Assembly: GCF_000696185.1 (NCBI RefSeq)
Contig: NZ_KK853997.1
Location: 330,533-394,532 of the forward strand
DNA from: Kitasatospora cheerisanensis KCTC 2395
GTDB taxonomy: Bacteria; Actinomycetota; Actinomycetes; Streptomycetales; Streptomycetaceae
Direction of reading: 5' to 3'
DNA length: 64,000 bases
The notes under the pieces are model-generated. The model was not told the origin of the DNA and searched no databases. It was given only the letters and a program-made list of their open reading frames with translations. The position numbers and the translations under genes were made by a program. Each line of letters begins with the position of its first letter. Within the stretch, counting starts at the first letter, position 1. This document shows, one piece after another, positions 25,607 to 34,091 of the stretch.

Positions 25607-26191
25607 GTGAGCGCCGTGGTCCGTCTCTCCGGCCCGGTTCGGCCCGGGCCCGATCTGAAGGAGCTGGTCGGCCGGGTCGCCCTGGGCGACCAGGAGGCGT
25701 TCGGCGGCCTGTACGACGCCGTGGCCGGTCCGGTGCTCGGGCTGGTGCGGCGGGTGCTGCGCGATCCGGCCCAGTCGGAGGAGGTCGCGCAGGAGGTGCT
25801 GCTGGAGGTGTGGCGCAAGGCCGCCCAGTACCGTCCCGACCGCGGCGAGGTGCTGGCCTGGGTGCTGACCATCGCGCACCGCCGCACGGTGGACCGGGTC
25901 CGGGCGGCCCAGGCGTCCGCCGAGCGGGAGCAGCGACTCGCGGCGGTCTCGCAGGGTCCGGCGTTCGACGAGGTCGCCGAGCAGGTCGAGGGCCGGCTGG
26001 AGCGGGAGCAGGTCCGGCGCTGCCTCAAGGGGCTCACGGAGCTCCAGCACGAGTCGGTGACGCTGGCCTACTTCCGGGGCTGTACCTATCCGCAGGTGGC
26101 GGCGCTGCTCGGCGTCCCGCTGGGGACGGTGAAGACCCGGATCCGGGACGGTCTGATCCGGCTGCGCGACTGCCTGGGGGTGACGGTGTGA
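25607..26191 (+). CDS. sigK: ECF RNA polymerase sigma factor, SigK type
   Basis: 194 aa from GTG 25607. Region 2 is DQEAFGGLYDAVAGPVLGLV to EEVAQEVLLEVWRKAAQYRP, including the DPAQSEEVAQEVLLEVW helix. Region 4 is LTELQHESVTLAYFRGCTYP with QVAALLGVPLGTVKTRIRDG. This is the SigK/ECF19 pattern. The anti-sigma gene starts inside its stop (GTGA), the usual arrangement. In relatives this sigma factor is released by redox or light-generated oxidants; here the neighbouring photolyase and cyclopropane-synthase genes are the likely regulon (inference). Confidence 0.88.
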   Translation: MSAVVRLSGPVRPGPDLKELVGRVALGDQEAFGGLYDAVAGPVLGLVRRVLRDPAQSEEVAQEVLLEVWRKAAQYRPDRGEVLAWVLTIAHRRTVDRVRAAQASAEREQRLAAVSQGPAFDEVAEQVEGRLEREQVRRCLKGLTELQHESVTLAYFRGCTYPQVAALLGVPLGTVKTRIRDGLIRLRDCLGVTV

Positions 26192-26934
26192 GCACCGCCG
26201 ACCTGCACACCCTCACCGGTGCGTACGCCGCGCACGCCCTCGACGACGCCGAGCGGGAGGAGTTCGAACGCCACCTGGCCCGGTGCCCCGCCTGCGCGCA
26301 GGAGGTCGCCGAGTTCACGGCCACCCTCGCCCGGCTGGGCGCCGCCCAGGCCGTTCCGGTCCCCGAGGAGCTCCGGAGGCGGGTGATGGCGGCTCTGGAC
26401 ACCGTCCGGCAGGAGCCGCCCGCCGGGCCGCCGCCGGGCCCGCGCCCGCTGCGGCGCAGGCTGCGCCGCTCGTGGCCGCGGTTGGCGCTGGCGGCCTGTC
26501 TGGCGCTCGCGGCCGCGGCCGGCGGCGTGGCCGTGCAGCAGCACGGCGAGAGCGAGCGGGCCCGGTCCCGGGCCGCCGCGCTCCAGCGGCAGCAGGCGCG
26601 GATCACCGAGCTGTTGACGGCTCCCGACGCGCGGATCGCCAGCGCCGGGGTGGCCGGGGGCGGCGGTGTCGCCACCGTGGTGTGGTCGCACGCCCGGGAC
26701 GCCGCGGGGTTCCTCGCCTCGGGCCTGCCGGCCCTGGAGCAGGGCACCGCGTACGAGCTGTGGTTCGACGACGCGGGTTCCATGCGGCCCGCCGGCCTGA
26801 TGTCCGACCCGGCCGGCGCGGTGCTGCTGAGCGGGCCGCTGAACGGGGCGCGCGGCGTCGGCGTGACGGTGGAGCCGGCCGGCGGTTCCGCCCGGCCGAC
26901 GGGCGCGCCGGTGGTCCTCCTGTCGTTCGGCTGA
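26188..26934 (+). CDS. rskA: Membrane-bound anti-sigma factor, RskA type
   Basis: 248 aa. The N-terminal zinc-type anti-sigma domain has HTLTGAYAAHALDDAEREEF and ERHLARCPACAQEV (HxxxCxxC). A single transmembrane helix (LALAACLALAAAAGGVAV, about residues 95-112) follows. The extracytoplasmic RskA C-terminal domain has PALEQGTAYELWFDDAG and RGVGVTVEPAGGSARPTG. It should hold SigK at the membrane. The GTG start overlaps the sigK stop by 3 bp. It is followed by a strong terminator. Confidence 0.88.
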   Translation: MSTADLHTLTGAYAAHALDDAEREEFERHLARCPACAQEVAEFTATLARLGAAQAVPVPEELRRRVMAALDTVRQEPPAGPPPGPRPLRRRLRRSWPRLALAACLALAAAAGGVAVQQHGESERARSRAAALQRQQARITELLTAPDARIASAGVAGGGGVATVVWSHARDAAGFLASGLPALEQGTAYELWFDDAGSMRPAGLMSDPAGAVLLSGPLNGARGVGVTVEPAGGSARPTGAPVVLLSFG

Positions 26935-26970
26935 ACCCGCTCGTGCCCCCTGGCGGGGGGTGCTCACGTC

Positions 26971-27001
26971 GATGGCCGCTCCCGGCGGGGGAGCGGCCAT
27001 C
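26971..27001. terminator. Bidirectional terminator between rskA and the lipid operon
   Basis: A perfect 12-bp stem (GATGGCCGCTCC / GGAGCGGCCATC) with a 7-nt loop lies in the 82 bp between two convergent coding ends. Confidence 0.8.
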
Positions 27002-27016
27002 GGCGCGGTCCGGCCG

Positions 27017-27823
27017 TCAGGCGCGCCGGCGGGGCGGGAGCGGCAGGAAGGAGCTGGTGCGGGCGGTGTACTCGGCCCAGCCGGGGCGCTGCTGGGCGGC
27101 CATCCGGCGTTCCAGCAGGGGTTTCCCGCTGCCGAAGGCCAGCAGCCAGGTCATCAGCAGCGGGCTGGGCAGCAGGAGCAGCGCGGCGGGGTGGTGGGCG
27201 CTCAGCAGGTACAGGCCCCACCAGACGCAGGCGTCGCCGAAGTAGTTGGGGTGCCGGGTGTAGCGCCACAGGCCGCGGTCCATCACCCGGCCCCGGTTGG
27301 CGGGGTCCTGCTTGAAGCGGGCGAGTTGCCGGTCTCCGACGCTCTCGAAGAAGAGTCCGACGGCCCACAGGGCGGCCGCGGCGCCGTCGAGCGGTCCGAG
27401 GCGGTCGGGGAGGTACTGGGCGTACTGGACCGGCAGGGACACGAACCAGACCAGCAGGGCCTGGAGCAGGTAGACCTTCCGCAGGGCGTAGCGGGTGCGG
27501 GCCGGGCCCTCGGGTGCGCGGGACAGCATCCGGGCGTAGCGGGGGTCCTCGCCGGCGCCGCGGGAGCGCCACCAGATGTGCGCGGACAGCCGCAGGCCCC
27601 AGACGGCCACCAGGGCGGTGACCAGCAGGCGGCGGGCCGGGTCGCCGTGGCCGGCGGAGAGGAGCTGGCCGGTCACGGCGACGGCCGTGAAGGCGAGGCC
27701 CCAGGCGACGTCCACGCCGCGGTGGCGGCCGAGCCGGGCGCCGGCCGCGAACGCCGCCAGCAGCACGGCGAGCGCGACGCCGGCCGTGACGGCCAGGTTG
27801 AGGAGGAAGGCGCCGGTGTTCAT
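27017..27823 (-). CDS. DUF1295 membrane protein (steroid-reductase-like fold)
   Basis: 268 aa with about six hydrophobic segments. The conserved C-terminal part reads WRYTRHPNYFGDACVWWGLY, followed by LLERRMAAQQRPGWAEY. This is the DUF1295/isoprenylcysteine-methyltransferase-like signature in which Arg-His-Pro-Asn-Tyr takes part in cofactor binding. It is the last gene of a six-gene operon; its ATG overlaps the stop of the preceding methyltransferase. Members in other bacteria travel with cyclopropane synthase, DUF1365 and photolyase genes. It probably reduces or modifies membrane lipids. Confidence 0.85.
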   Translation of the reverse strand: MNTGAFLLNLAVTAGVALAVLLAAFAAGARLGRHRGVDVAWGLAFTAVAVTGQLLSAGHGDPARRLLVTALVAVWGLRLSAHIWWRSRGAGEDPRYARMLSRAPEGPARTRYALRKVYLLQALLVWFVSLPVQYAQYLPDRLGPLDGAAAALWAVGLFFESVGDRQLARFKQDPANRGRVMDRGLWRYTRHPNYFGDACVWWGLYLLSAHHPAALLLLPSPLLMTWLLAFGSGKPLLERRMAAQQRPGWAEYTARTSSFLPLPPRRRA

Positions 27824-29052
27824 GCGGGCTCCGGGTGCGGGTCGGCGGGGCGGACGGCGAGGATCTGGTCGACGCCCATCCGTCCCTCGGCGAAGGCCTG
27901 CGAACTGCCGGCCAGGTACAGCTCCCACAGGCGCACGGTGGGTCGGCCGACCATGGCGGTGAACTCGGTGCGGTGGCTGCGCAGGGTGTCGTGCCAGGCG
28001 TCGATGGTGGTGGCGTAGTGCCGGCGCATGGCCTCGGTGTGGACGACCTCGAGTCCGGCGTCCTCGATCAGGCCGACGGTCTGCCCGAGCGGGCGCATGT
28101 GCATGTCCGGCGCGATGTAGGCCTCGATGAACGCGCCGCCGCCCGGCGCCGCCGTGCCGCGCGACATCTGCTGGATCAGTACGCGCCCGCCCGGTTCGAG
28201 CAGGTCGTGCAGCCGGGCGGCGAACGCGGGGTACTCGTCCCTGCCGACGTGCTCGCCCATCTCGACGCAGCTGATCGCGTCGTGGCGGGACGGCTCGATG
28301 TCGCGGTAGTCGCGCAGTTGCACGTCGACGAGGTGGTCGACGCCGCAGCGGACCATGCTCTCGGTGGCCCACCGGTGCTGCTGGGCGGAGAGCGTGACGG
28401 CGGTGACCCGTGCGCCGTGGTGCAGGGCGGCGTGCCGGGCGAGGGCGCCCCAGCCGCAGCCGATGTCGAGCAGGCGCACTCCGGGGGCGAGCGCGAGCTT
28501 GCGGCAGATCAGGTCGAACTTGGCTTCCTGCGCCGCCTGCAGGCTCTGCCCTTCGTCGGTGTAGTACGCGCAGGAGTAGGCCATCGCCGGTCCCAGCAGG
28601 AGTGCGTAGAAGTCGTTGGACAGGTCGTAGTGGTGGCTGATCACGGCCCGGTCGCGGGCGCGGCTGTGCAGCGCGCCGCGGACGGCGGCGCGGCCGCCGG
28701 GGCGCGGTGGCGGGGTGCCGAGCGCGCCCAGGCGGACGGCGGCCGTCAGCAGGGCGGGCCAGGTCTGCGGGGCGGGCCGGGCGATCCGGCGTCCGGCCAG
28801 GGCGTTCCGCACCTGCGAGAGGCCGGTGGCGAGGTCGCCCTCGACGTCGAGCTCGCCCAGGATGTACGCGTCGGCGAGGCCGAGTTCGCCCGGCTGCCAG
28901 AGCAGTCGGCGCAGGGCCCGCCGGTGGTGCAGGACCACCACCGGCGTGTCGGCGGGGCCGGTGGTGGAGCCGTCCCAGGCTTTCAGGCGGAACGGGAGGG
29001 GCCCGCCGAGCAGGTCGGCGAGCAGCGGGCCGAGTACGGCGGCGGCGGTCAC
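27820..29052 (-). CDS. cfa: Cyclopropane-fatty-acyl-phospholipid synthase, canonical type
   Basis: 410 aa from GTG 29052, which overlaps the preceding stop (GTGA). After an N-terminal helical lipid-binding part, the methyltransferase core shows SHHYDLSNDFYALLLGPAMA and YSCAYYTDEGQSLQAAQEAK. The conserved Cys here corresponds to the bicarbonate-site Cys of CFA synthases. LLDIGCGWGALARHAA (SAM motif I) and CVEMGEHVGRDEYPAF follow. In E. coli CFA the methylene is transferred from SAM to an unsaturated acyl chain in the membrane. This copy keeps the expected residues, in contrast to its neighbour. Confidence 0.85.
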   Translation of the reverse strand: MTAAAVLGPLLADLLGGPLPFRLKAWDGSTTGPADTPVVVLHHRRALRRLLWQPGELGLADAYILGELDVEGDLATGLSQVRNALAGRRIARPAPQTWPALLTAAVRLGALGTPPPRPGGRAAVRGALHSRARDRAVISHHYDLSNDFYALLLGPAMAYSCAYYTDEGQSLQAAQEAKFDLICRKLALAPGVRLLDIGCGWGALARHAALHHGARVTAVTLSAQQHRWATESMVRCGVDHLVDVQLRDYRDIEPSRHDAISCVEMGEHVGRDEYPAFAARLHDLLEPGGRVLIQQMSRGTAAPGGGAFIEAYIAPDMHMRPLGQTVGLIEDAGLEVVHTEAMRRHYATTIDAWHDTLRSHRTEFTAMVGRPTVRLWELYLAGSSQAFAEGRMGVDQILAVRPADPHPEPA

Positions 29053-30335
29053 CGGGCCTCCTGCCCGCGGGTCAGCAGCAGTTGGTGGACGTCGAGGTAT
29101 CCGGCGCGGAAGCCGGCCTCGGAGTGCGCGAGGTACAGCTCCCACATGCGGCGGAAGACCTCGTCGAAGCCGAGTGCCGCCACCTCCCGAGTGTGCCCGA
29201 GGAACCGTTCCCGCCACAGCCGCAGCGTCTCGGCGTAGTGCGGGCCGTACGCCGCGGTGTCGACCACCCGCAGGCCGCCGTGCCGTGCGGCGTTCTCCTC
29301 GACGGCGCGCAGGGAGGGGATCTGTCCGCCCGGGAAGACGTACTTGAGGATCCAGGTGTGCGTGCCGCTGCTGGCGAGCATCCGCGCGTGCGGCATGGTG
29401 ATGGCCTGCAGCGCGACCCGCCCGCCGGGGGCGAGCACCCGGTCCAGGGTGGCGAAGTAGGCCGGCCAGAACGGGCGGCCGACCGCCTCGATCATCTCGA
29501 CGCTGAGCACCGCGTCGTACCTGCCCTGCGCCGCGCGGTAGTCGCACAGCCGGACGTCGACCCGGTCGGCGAGGCCGGCGTCGGCGATCCTGCGGCGGGC
29601 CAGGGCCAGCTGCTCCTCGGAGAGGGTCAGGCTGACCACCCGTGCGCCGCGGGCGGCGGCGCGCAGCGCCAGCTCGCCCCAGCCGGTGCCGATCTCCAGC
29701 ACCCGGGTGCCCGGGCCGACCCGGGCGAGGTCGAGCAGCCGGTCGATCTTGCGGTGCTGGGCCGCCGCGAGCCCGTCCCAGGACGCGGCCGGCGTGCCGT
29801 CGGCGCGGGTGGGGAAGAGCGCCGAGGAGTAGCTGAGGGTGGGGTCGAGGAACAGCGCGAAGAGGTCGTTCGACAGGTCGTAGTGCCGGTGGATGTTGCG
29901 CCGGGCGTTGCCGGTGGTCGGCCGTTCGCCGGCCGGCGTCCGGCGGACGGCCGCGCGGCGCAGCCAGGAGGTGCCGGGCGGGATCAGCTTCTCGGGCGCG
30001 GCGGCCAGGGCGGTCAGCAGGGCGACGAGGTCCGGGCTGTCCCAGTCGCCGGCCTGGTACGCCTCTCCGAAGCCGATCAGGCCGCTCGCCCCGACCCGGC
30101 GGAAGAAGTCCGCGGGGCGGTGCAGGGTCAGGACGGGGGCGCCGGGCCGGGCGGTCCGGTCAACCGGGCGGTCCGGTCGGTCGACCCGGATGCCGAGTCG
30201 GCCGGACGCCCGGCGCAGCAGCCGTTCCGCGACGGCGGCCCGCAGCCGGCCCTGCGGTACGCGGGCGACGTCCGGCCAGCGGCTCGGGTCGACGATGGGG
30301 GCCGGCGGGGCGGTGAGGTCGAGCTGGACGGTCAT
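29049..30335 (-). CDS. Cyclopropane-synthase-like methyltransferase with Cys-to-Ser change
   Basis: 428 aa. The same fold as the neighbouring cfa product: HRHYDLSNDLFALFLDPTLS, the SAM motif RVLEIGTGWGELALRAAARG and VLSVEMIEAVGRPFWPAYFA. But the YSCAYY position reads YSSALF, so the Cys that contributes to the bicarbonate site of CFA synthases is Ser. It also has a different tail (HTWILKYVFPGGQIPSLRAV). This subgroup may catalyse methyl transfer without ring closure, as in 10-methyl or furan fatty acid pathways (inference). It overlaps the DUF1365 gene and cfa by 4 bp each. Confidence 0.8.
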   Translation of the reverse strand: MTVQLDLTAPPAPIVDPSRWPDVARVPQGRLRAAVAERLLRRASGRLGIRVDRPDRPVDRTARPGAPVLTLHRPADFFRRVGASGLIGFGEAYQAGDWDSPDLVALLTALAAAPEKLIPPGTSWLRRAAVRRTPAGERPTTGNARRNIHRHYDLSNDLFALFLDPTLSYSSALFPTRADGTPAASWDGLAAAQHRKIDRLLDLARVGPGTRVLEIGTGWGELALRAAARGARVVSLTLSEEQLALARRRIADAGLADRVDVRLCDYRAAQGRYDAVLSVEMIEAVGRPFWPAYFATLDRVLAPGGRVALQAITMPHARMLASSGTHTWILKYVFPGGQIPSLRAVEENAARHGGLRVVDTAAYGPHYAETLRLWRERFLGHTREVAALGFDEVFRRMWELYLAHSEAGFRAGYLDVHQLLLTRGQEAR

Positions 30336-31117
30336 GCGGTGGACTCCTCGTGCGGGGTGTCGGACGGGGACGGCAGCGGGCACCCGGACGGGCCGCGCGG
30401 ACCGGCGGGCCGTGGATGGACGGGCAGGCCGCGCAGCCACAGCCGGATGCCGCGGTAGCGGATGTGCGCGGAGACCGCGAGCGTGGGCAGCGGGTGGCGG
30501 AGCGCGGCGCGCAGCAGGACCGCGGCGCCGGCGGGCAGCGCCCGGCCCCGGAGGGTGGCGGTGAACGGGCTTCCCCCGTCGAGTTCCAGACGGACCGTCA
30601 GGTCCAGCCGGTCGCCGGGCTCGGGCAGCCGCATCCGGTAGCGGCCCGCCACCGGGAAGAACGGGGACACGTAGAACTCCTTGCGGGCCCCGGCGACGCC
30701 GTCCGGGCCGGGCCGCAGCAGGTAGCGGTGGCGGCCGCCGTAGGTGTTGTGCACCTCGGCGACGGTGCACAGCGGCCGGCCGGCGGCGTCCCGGCACCAG
30801 TACACGGTCAGCGGGTTGAACACGTGGCCGAGCACCCGTGCCTGGGTGAGCATCAGGACGCTGCCGCCGGCCAGGTCGGTGCCCTGCCCGGCGAGGAAGT
30901 CCGCGAGCTCGCGGCGGATCGCCTCCCCCGGGCGGAACCGGGCGAGCGGGCGCAGCCACCGGGGCACCGGGGGCATCCGGTCGAGGTCGACCAGCCAGAG
31001 GTAGCCGCGGTGCCGGAAGGCGTCGCGCAGCGGCGCGGTGCGCACGTGGGTGGTGACGTACGGGTAGAGCGCCGCGCCCCAGGGGCCCGGGAGGGTGCGG
31101 CGGCCGGGCCCGGTCAT
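30332..31117 (-). CDS. DUF1365 family protein
   Basis: 261 aa. Family landmarks are ALYPYVTTHVRTAPLRDAF, YLWLVDLDRMPPVPRWLRPL, MLTQARVLGHVFNPLTVYWC and VAEVHNTYGGRHRYLL, followed by KEFYVSPFFPVAGRYRM. The family is always found with FAD amine-oxidase-like proteins and CFA-type methyltransferases in stress-induced lipid operons, but its reaction is not known. The ATG overlaps the previous stop by 4 bp. No signal peptide or transmembrane helix. Confidence 0.85.
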   Translation of the reverse strand: MTGPGRRTLPGPWGAALYPYVTTHVRTAPLRDAFRHRGYLWLVDLDRMPPVPRWLRPLARFRPGEAIRRELADFLAGQGTDLAGGSVLMLTQARVLGHVFNPLTVYWCRDAAGRPLCTVAEVHNTYGGRHRYLLRPGPDGVAGARKEFYVSPFFPVAGRYRMRLPEPGDRLDLTVRLELDGGSPFTATLRGRALPAGAAVLLRAALRHPLPTLAVSAHIRYRGIRLWLRGLPVHPRPAGPRGPSGCPLPSPSDTPHEESTA

Positions 31118-32451
31118 CGCGCGCCCGCGCCCAGCAGGGTGCGGGCCGCCGCGACGCCGGAGCGGCAGCCGTCCTCGTGGAAGCCCCAGCCGTGGTAGGC
31201 GCCGGCGAACGCGGTGCGGCCGGTGGCGAGTTCGGGCAGCCGGCGCTGCGCCGCGACCGTCCCGGCGGTGTACACGGGGTGCTCGTACACGGTGCGGGAC
31301 ACCACCGCGTGCGCGGGCAGCGGGGTGTCCCGGTCCTCGTTCAGGGTGACCAGGTAGTCGTCGAGGGTGTTCAGCCGCAGCAGCCGGTTGAGGTGGTACG
31401 TGACGCGGACCCGGTCGGCCGGGCCGTAGCAGGTCGGCATCCGGTAGTTCCACGAGGCGCGCGCCCAGGGTGCGCGCGGCAGCAGCGAGGCGTCGCGGTG
31501 CAGGACGGTGGGGTTGCGGGAGTAGCGGAACGCGCCGAGCACCTCGCGCTCGGCGGGGGTCGGGTCGGCCAGCAGCCGCAGTGCCTGGTCGGCGTGGGTG
31601 GCGATCACCACCGCCGCGGCGTCCGTGCTGCGCCCGTCGGCGGTCGTGATCGCGACCCCGTCCGGGTGGCGCCGCACCCGGCGGACCGGGGCGAGGCGGT
31701 GGACGGTGCCGAGCCGCTCGGCGATCCGCTGCACGTAGGTCCGGGACCCGCCGACCACGGTCTTCCAGGTCGGTGAGCCGGTGACCGCGAGCATGCCGTG
31801 GTTGTCGAGGAAGGTGAACAGGTAGCGGGCCGGGTAGTCGCCGGCCAGGTCCGGCGCGCACGACCACACCGCGGACACCACCGGGGTCATGTAGTGGCCG
31901 ACGAAGTAGCGGCTGAAGTTCTCGGCGGCCAGGAACTCGCGCAGGCTCGGGTCGCCCGCGCCGGGGTCGGCGAGCAGCGCCTTGGCCCGCCGGTGGAACC
32001 GCGGCACGTCGGCCAGCATGGCCAGGTAGCTGGGGCGCAGCAGGGCGGACGGCTGCGCCAGCAGCCCGGCAGGGCCGCGCGCGCCCGCGTACTCCAGGCC
32101 GCAGCCGTCGCAGTGCACGGACATGCTCATCTCGCTGTCCCGGGTGCGGACCCCCAACTCCCGGAACAGCCGGGCCAGCTGGGGGTAGGTCCGCTCGTTG
32201 TGCACCAGGAATCCGGTGTCCAGGGCGAGTTCCCGCCCGTCGTGGCCGCGCACGGCCTGGGTGTGGGCGTGGCCGCCGAGGCGGTCGTCCGCCTCGAACA
32301 GCACCACGTCGGCGCCGGCCCGGTGGAGTTCGTACGCCGCGGTCAGGCCCGCCACCCCGGCGCCGACCACGGCGATCGGGCGGCCGGGGCGGCCGCCTCC
32401 GGGGCGCGGCTGACGGGGCGCGGGGGAGCCGGTGCGTTCGGAGACGGGCAT
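31114..32451 (-). CDS. FAD-dependent amine-oxidase-like oxidoreductase of the lipid operon
   Basis: About 445 aa from ATG 32451. The N-terminal dinucleotide motif is PIAVVGAGVAGLTAAYELHR with the acidic residue in DVVLFEADDRLGGHAHT. A C-terminal FAD motif follows in RTAFAGAYHGWGFHEDGCRS. The middle contains FLVHNERTYPQLARLFRELG and KTVVGGSRTYVQRIAERLG. These are typical of the 'NAD/FAD-binding' protein paired with DUF1365, probably a fatty-acid desaturase or dehydrogenase of membrane lipids. The start could also be GTG 32457 or ATG 32508. The photolyase gene lies about 160 bp upstream in the same direction. Confidence 0.82.
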   Translation of the reverse strand: MPVSERTGSPAPRQPRPGGGRPGRPIAVVGAGVAGLTAAYELHRAGADVVLFEADDRLGGHAHTQAVRGHDGRELALDTGFLVHNERTYPQLARLFRELGVRTRDSEMSMSVHCDGCGLEYAGARGPAGLLAQPSALLRPSYLAMLADVPRFHRRAKALLADPGAGDPSLREFLAAENFSRYFVGHYMTPVVSAVWSCAPDLAGDYPARYLFTFLDNHGMLAVTGSPTWKTVVGGSRTYVQRIAERLGTVHRLAPVRRVRRHPDGVAITTADGRSTDAAAVVIATHADQALRLLADPTPAEREVLGAFRYSRNPTVLHRDASLLPRAPWARASWNYRMPTCYGPADRVRVTYHLNRLLRLNTLDDYLVTLNEDRDTPLPAHAVVSRTVYEHPVYTAGTVAAQRRLPELATGRTAFAGAYHGWGFHEDGCRSGVAAARTLLGAGAR

Positions 32452-32614
32452 CGTCACGGGGGCCTCTCTGACCTGGACCGCTGGGCGGCCGACCACGGTG
32501 TGCACCACCCATTCGGAGTGCTGCCCGTTGCGGATTGGCCGCCCGGGCGGCCAGCCGGGCCGCGGGCACCGGTGCGGAGCCGGCCGCGGCTCCGGGTCCG
32601 GTCGCGGCTCCGGC

Positions 32615-33934
32615 TCAGTCGAGGGCCCGGGCGGTGCGGAGCCGGAGCGCCAGGTCCTCGGGCGCGACCAGGGGCGCGGGGTAGTCGGGGGCGAGCAGCC
32701 ACGGCCGGTGAATCGACGGGCCGGGCAGGTGGGCGAGTTCGGGCACCCACCGGCGGACGTACGCTCCGTCGGGGTCGTACCGGTCGGCCTGCCGGAGCGG
32801 GTTGAGCACCCGGTTCGGGCGGGTGTCGGTGCCGGTGCCCGCGACCCACTGCCAGTTCAGCTGGTTGTTCGCCAGGTCGCCGTCGACGAGCAGGCGCAGG
32901 AAGTGCGCGGCGCCGACCCGCCAGTCGTGGTGGAGCGTCTTGGTGAGGAAGGACGCGGTGAGCAGCCGGGCCCGGTTGTGCATCCACCCTTCGTGTTCGA
33001 GCTGGCGCATGCCCGCGTCGACGATCGGGTAGCCGGTGCGGCCCTCGCGCCAGGCGTCGGCCTCGCGCTCGTCCCGGTGCCAGCCGCCGTCCCGGGGGCG
33101 GTAGTCGCGGTGGGCGGCCTCGGGCCGGGCGGCGAGCAGTTGGTGGTGGAAGTCGCGCCAGGCCAGCTGCCGGACGAAGGCCTCCGCGCCGTCGCCGCCG
33201 TGCGCCCGGGCGCGGGCGGCCAGTTCGCCGGCCGACAGGCAGCCGAAGTGCAGGTACGGGGAGAGCCGCGAGGTGCCGTCGGCGGCCAGGGCGTCGTGCA
33301 GGTCGGCGTAGCCGTCGACGTCCCACCGCCGCCACTGCTGGCGGGCGGCGCTCTCGCCGCCGGGCGGCAGGCCGGGCGAGTGCGGACGGGCGGCGGGCAG
33401 TTCGGCGCTGCCGATGCCGTCCGGCGTGTCGAGTCGCCGGGGCGCCCCGTGCGGGGAGCGGCGCGGGGCCTGCTGCCAGGCCCGGTGGTACGGGGTGAAC
33501 ACCGCGTAGTGGTCGCGCCCGGCGGGGGTGACCCGGCCGGGCGGCACCACGGTCAGCACCGCCTCGTGGACGTGCAGCCGCCGGCCCAGCAGCCGGCGGA
33601 GCCTGGTCTCGCGGCGCCGGGCGAACGCGCTGACCCCGGCGGCCACGTGCACGGTGTCGGCGTCCGCCTCGGCGGCGATCCGGGCGGCCTGTTCGGCCGG
33701 GTCGCCGTGGCGCAGGACCAGCCGGGAGCCGATCCGCCGCAGCGAGGCGTCCAGGTCGGCCAGGCAGGCGGCCAGGAACGCCTGCCGGTTGGGGGCGGCG
33801 AAGCCGACCGCCGCCACGTCGGGGTCCAGGACGAACAGCGGTACGACCTGGTCGGCGGCGTGCCGGGCGGCGTGCAGGACCGGGTTGTCGTGCAGTCTCA
33901 GGTCCTGGGTGAACAGGGCGACGGCGACGGTCAT
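32615..33934 (-). CDS. phrB: Deoxyribodipyrimidine photolyase (class I type)
   Basis: 439 aa. The N-terminal antenna domain starts with VAVALFTQDLRLHDNPVLHA. The C-terminal FAD domain has YPIVDAGMRQLEHEGWMHNR, LTASFLTKTLHHDWRVGAAH and NQLNWQWVAGTGTDTRPNRV with the RVLNPLRQADRYDPDG extension. All are standard class I CPD photolyase motifs, including the Trp and Asn residues around FAD. It repairs UV-induced pyrimidine dimers using blue light. It is the first gene of the operon and is divergent from the second ECF sigma gene, sharing a region with a direct repeat. Confidence 0.9.
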   Translation of the reverse strand: MTVAVALFTQDLRLHDNPVLHAARHAADQVVPLFVLDPDVAAVGFAAPNRQAFLAACLADLDASLRRIGSRLVLRHGDPAEQAARIAAEADADTVHVAAGVSAFARRRETRLRRLLGRRLHVHEAVLTVVPPGRVTPAGRDHYAVFTPYHRAWQQAPRRSPHGAPRRLDTPDGIGSAELPAARPHSPGLPPGGESAARQQWRRWDVDGYADLHDALAADGTSRLSPYLHFGCLSAGELAARARAHGGDGAEAFVRQLAWRDFHHQLLAARPEAAHRDYRPRDGGWHRDEREADAWREGRTGYPIVDAGMRQLEHEGWMHNRARLLTASFLTKTLHHDWRVGAAHFLRLLVDGDLANNQLNWQWVAGTGTDTRPNRVLNPLRQADRYDPDGAYVRRWVPELAHLPGPSIHRPWLLAPDYPAPLVAPEDLALRLRTARALD

Positions 33935-34030
33935 CGGTGGTTCCTCGGTTCGGGTGCGGCGCGGGCCCGGTCACGGGCGACTGCCTGCCGTTCGGAGCGG
34001 ACCCGTGCACCGGATTGCCCCGGCCGGGCG

Positions 34031-34087
34031 CGAAACGATGCACGATGGATGCGAGTCGCCTTCCGCTGCCGAAACGCTGCACGGTGG
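34031..34087. promoter_or_regulatory. 18-bp direct repeat between phrB and the second ECF sigma gene
   Basis: CGAAACGATGCACGATGG at 34031-34048 is repeated as CGAAACGCTGCACGGTGG at 34070-34087: 16 of 18 positions match and the period is 39 bp. It lies in the 157-bp divergent region of the light locus. It is a candidate LitR operator or a pair of sigma-factor recognition elements. Confidence 0.55.
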
Positions 34088-34091
34088 CGGC

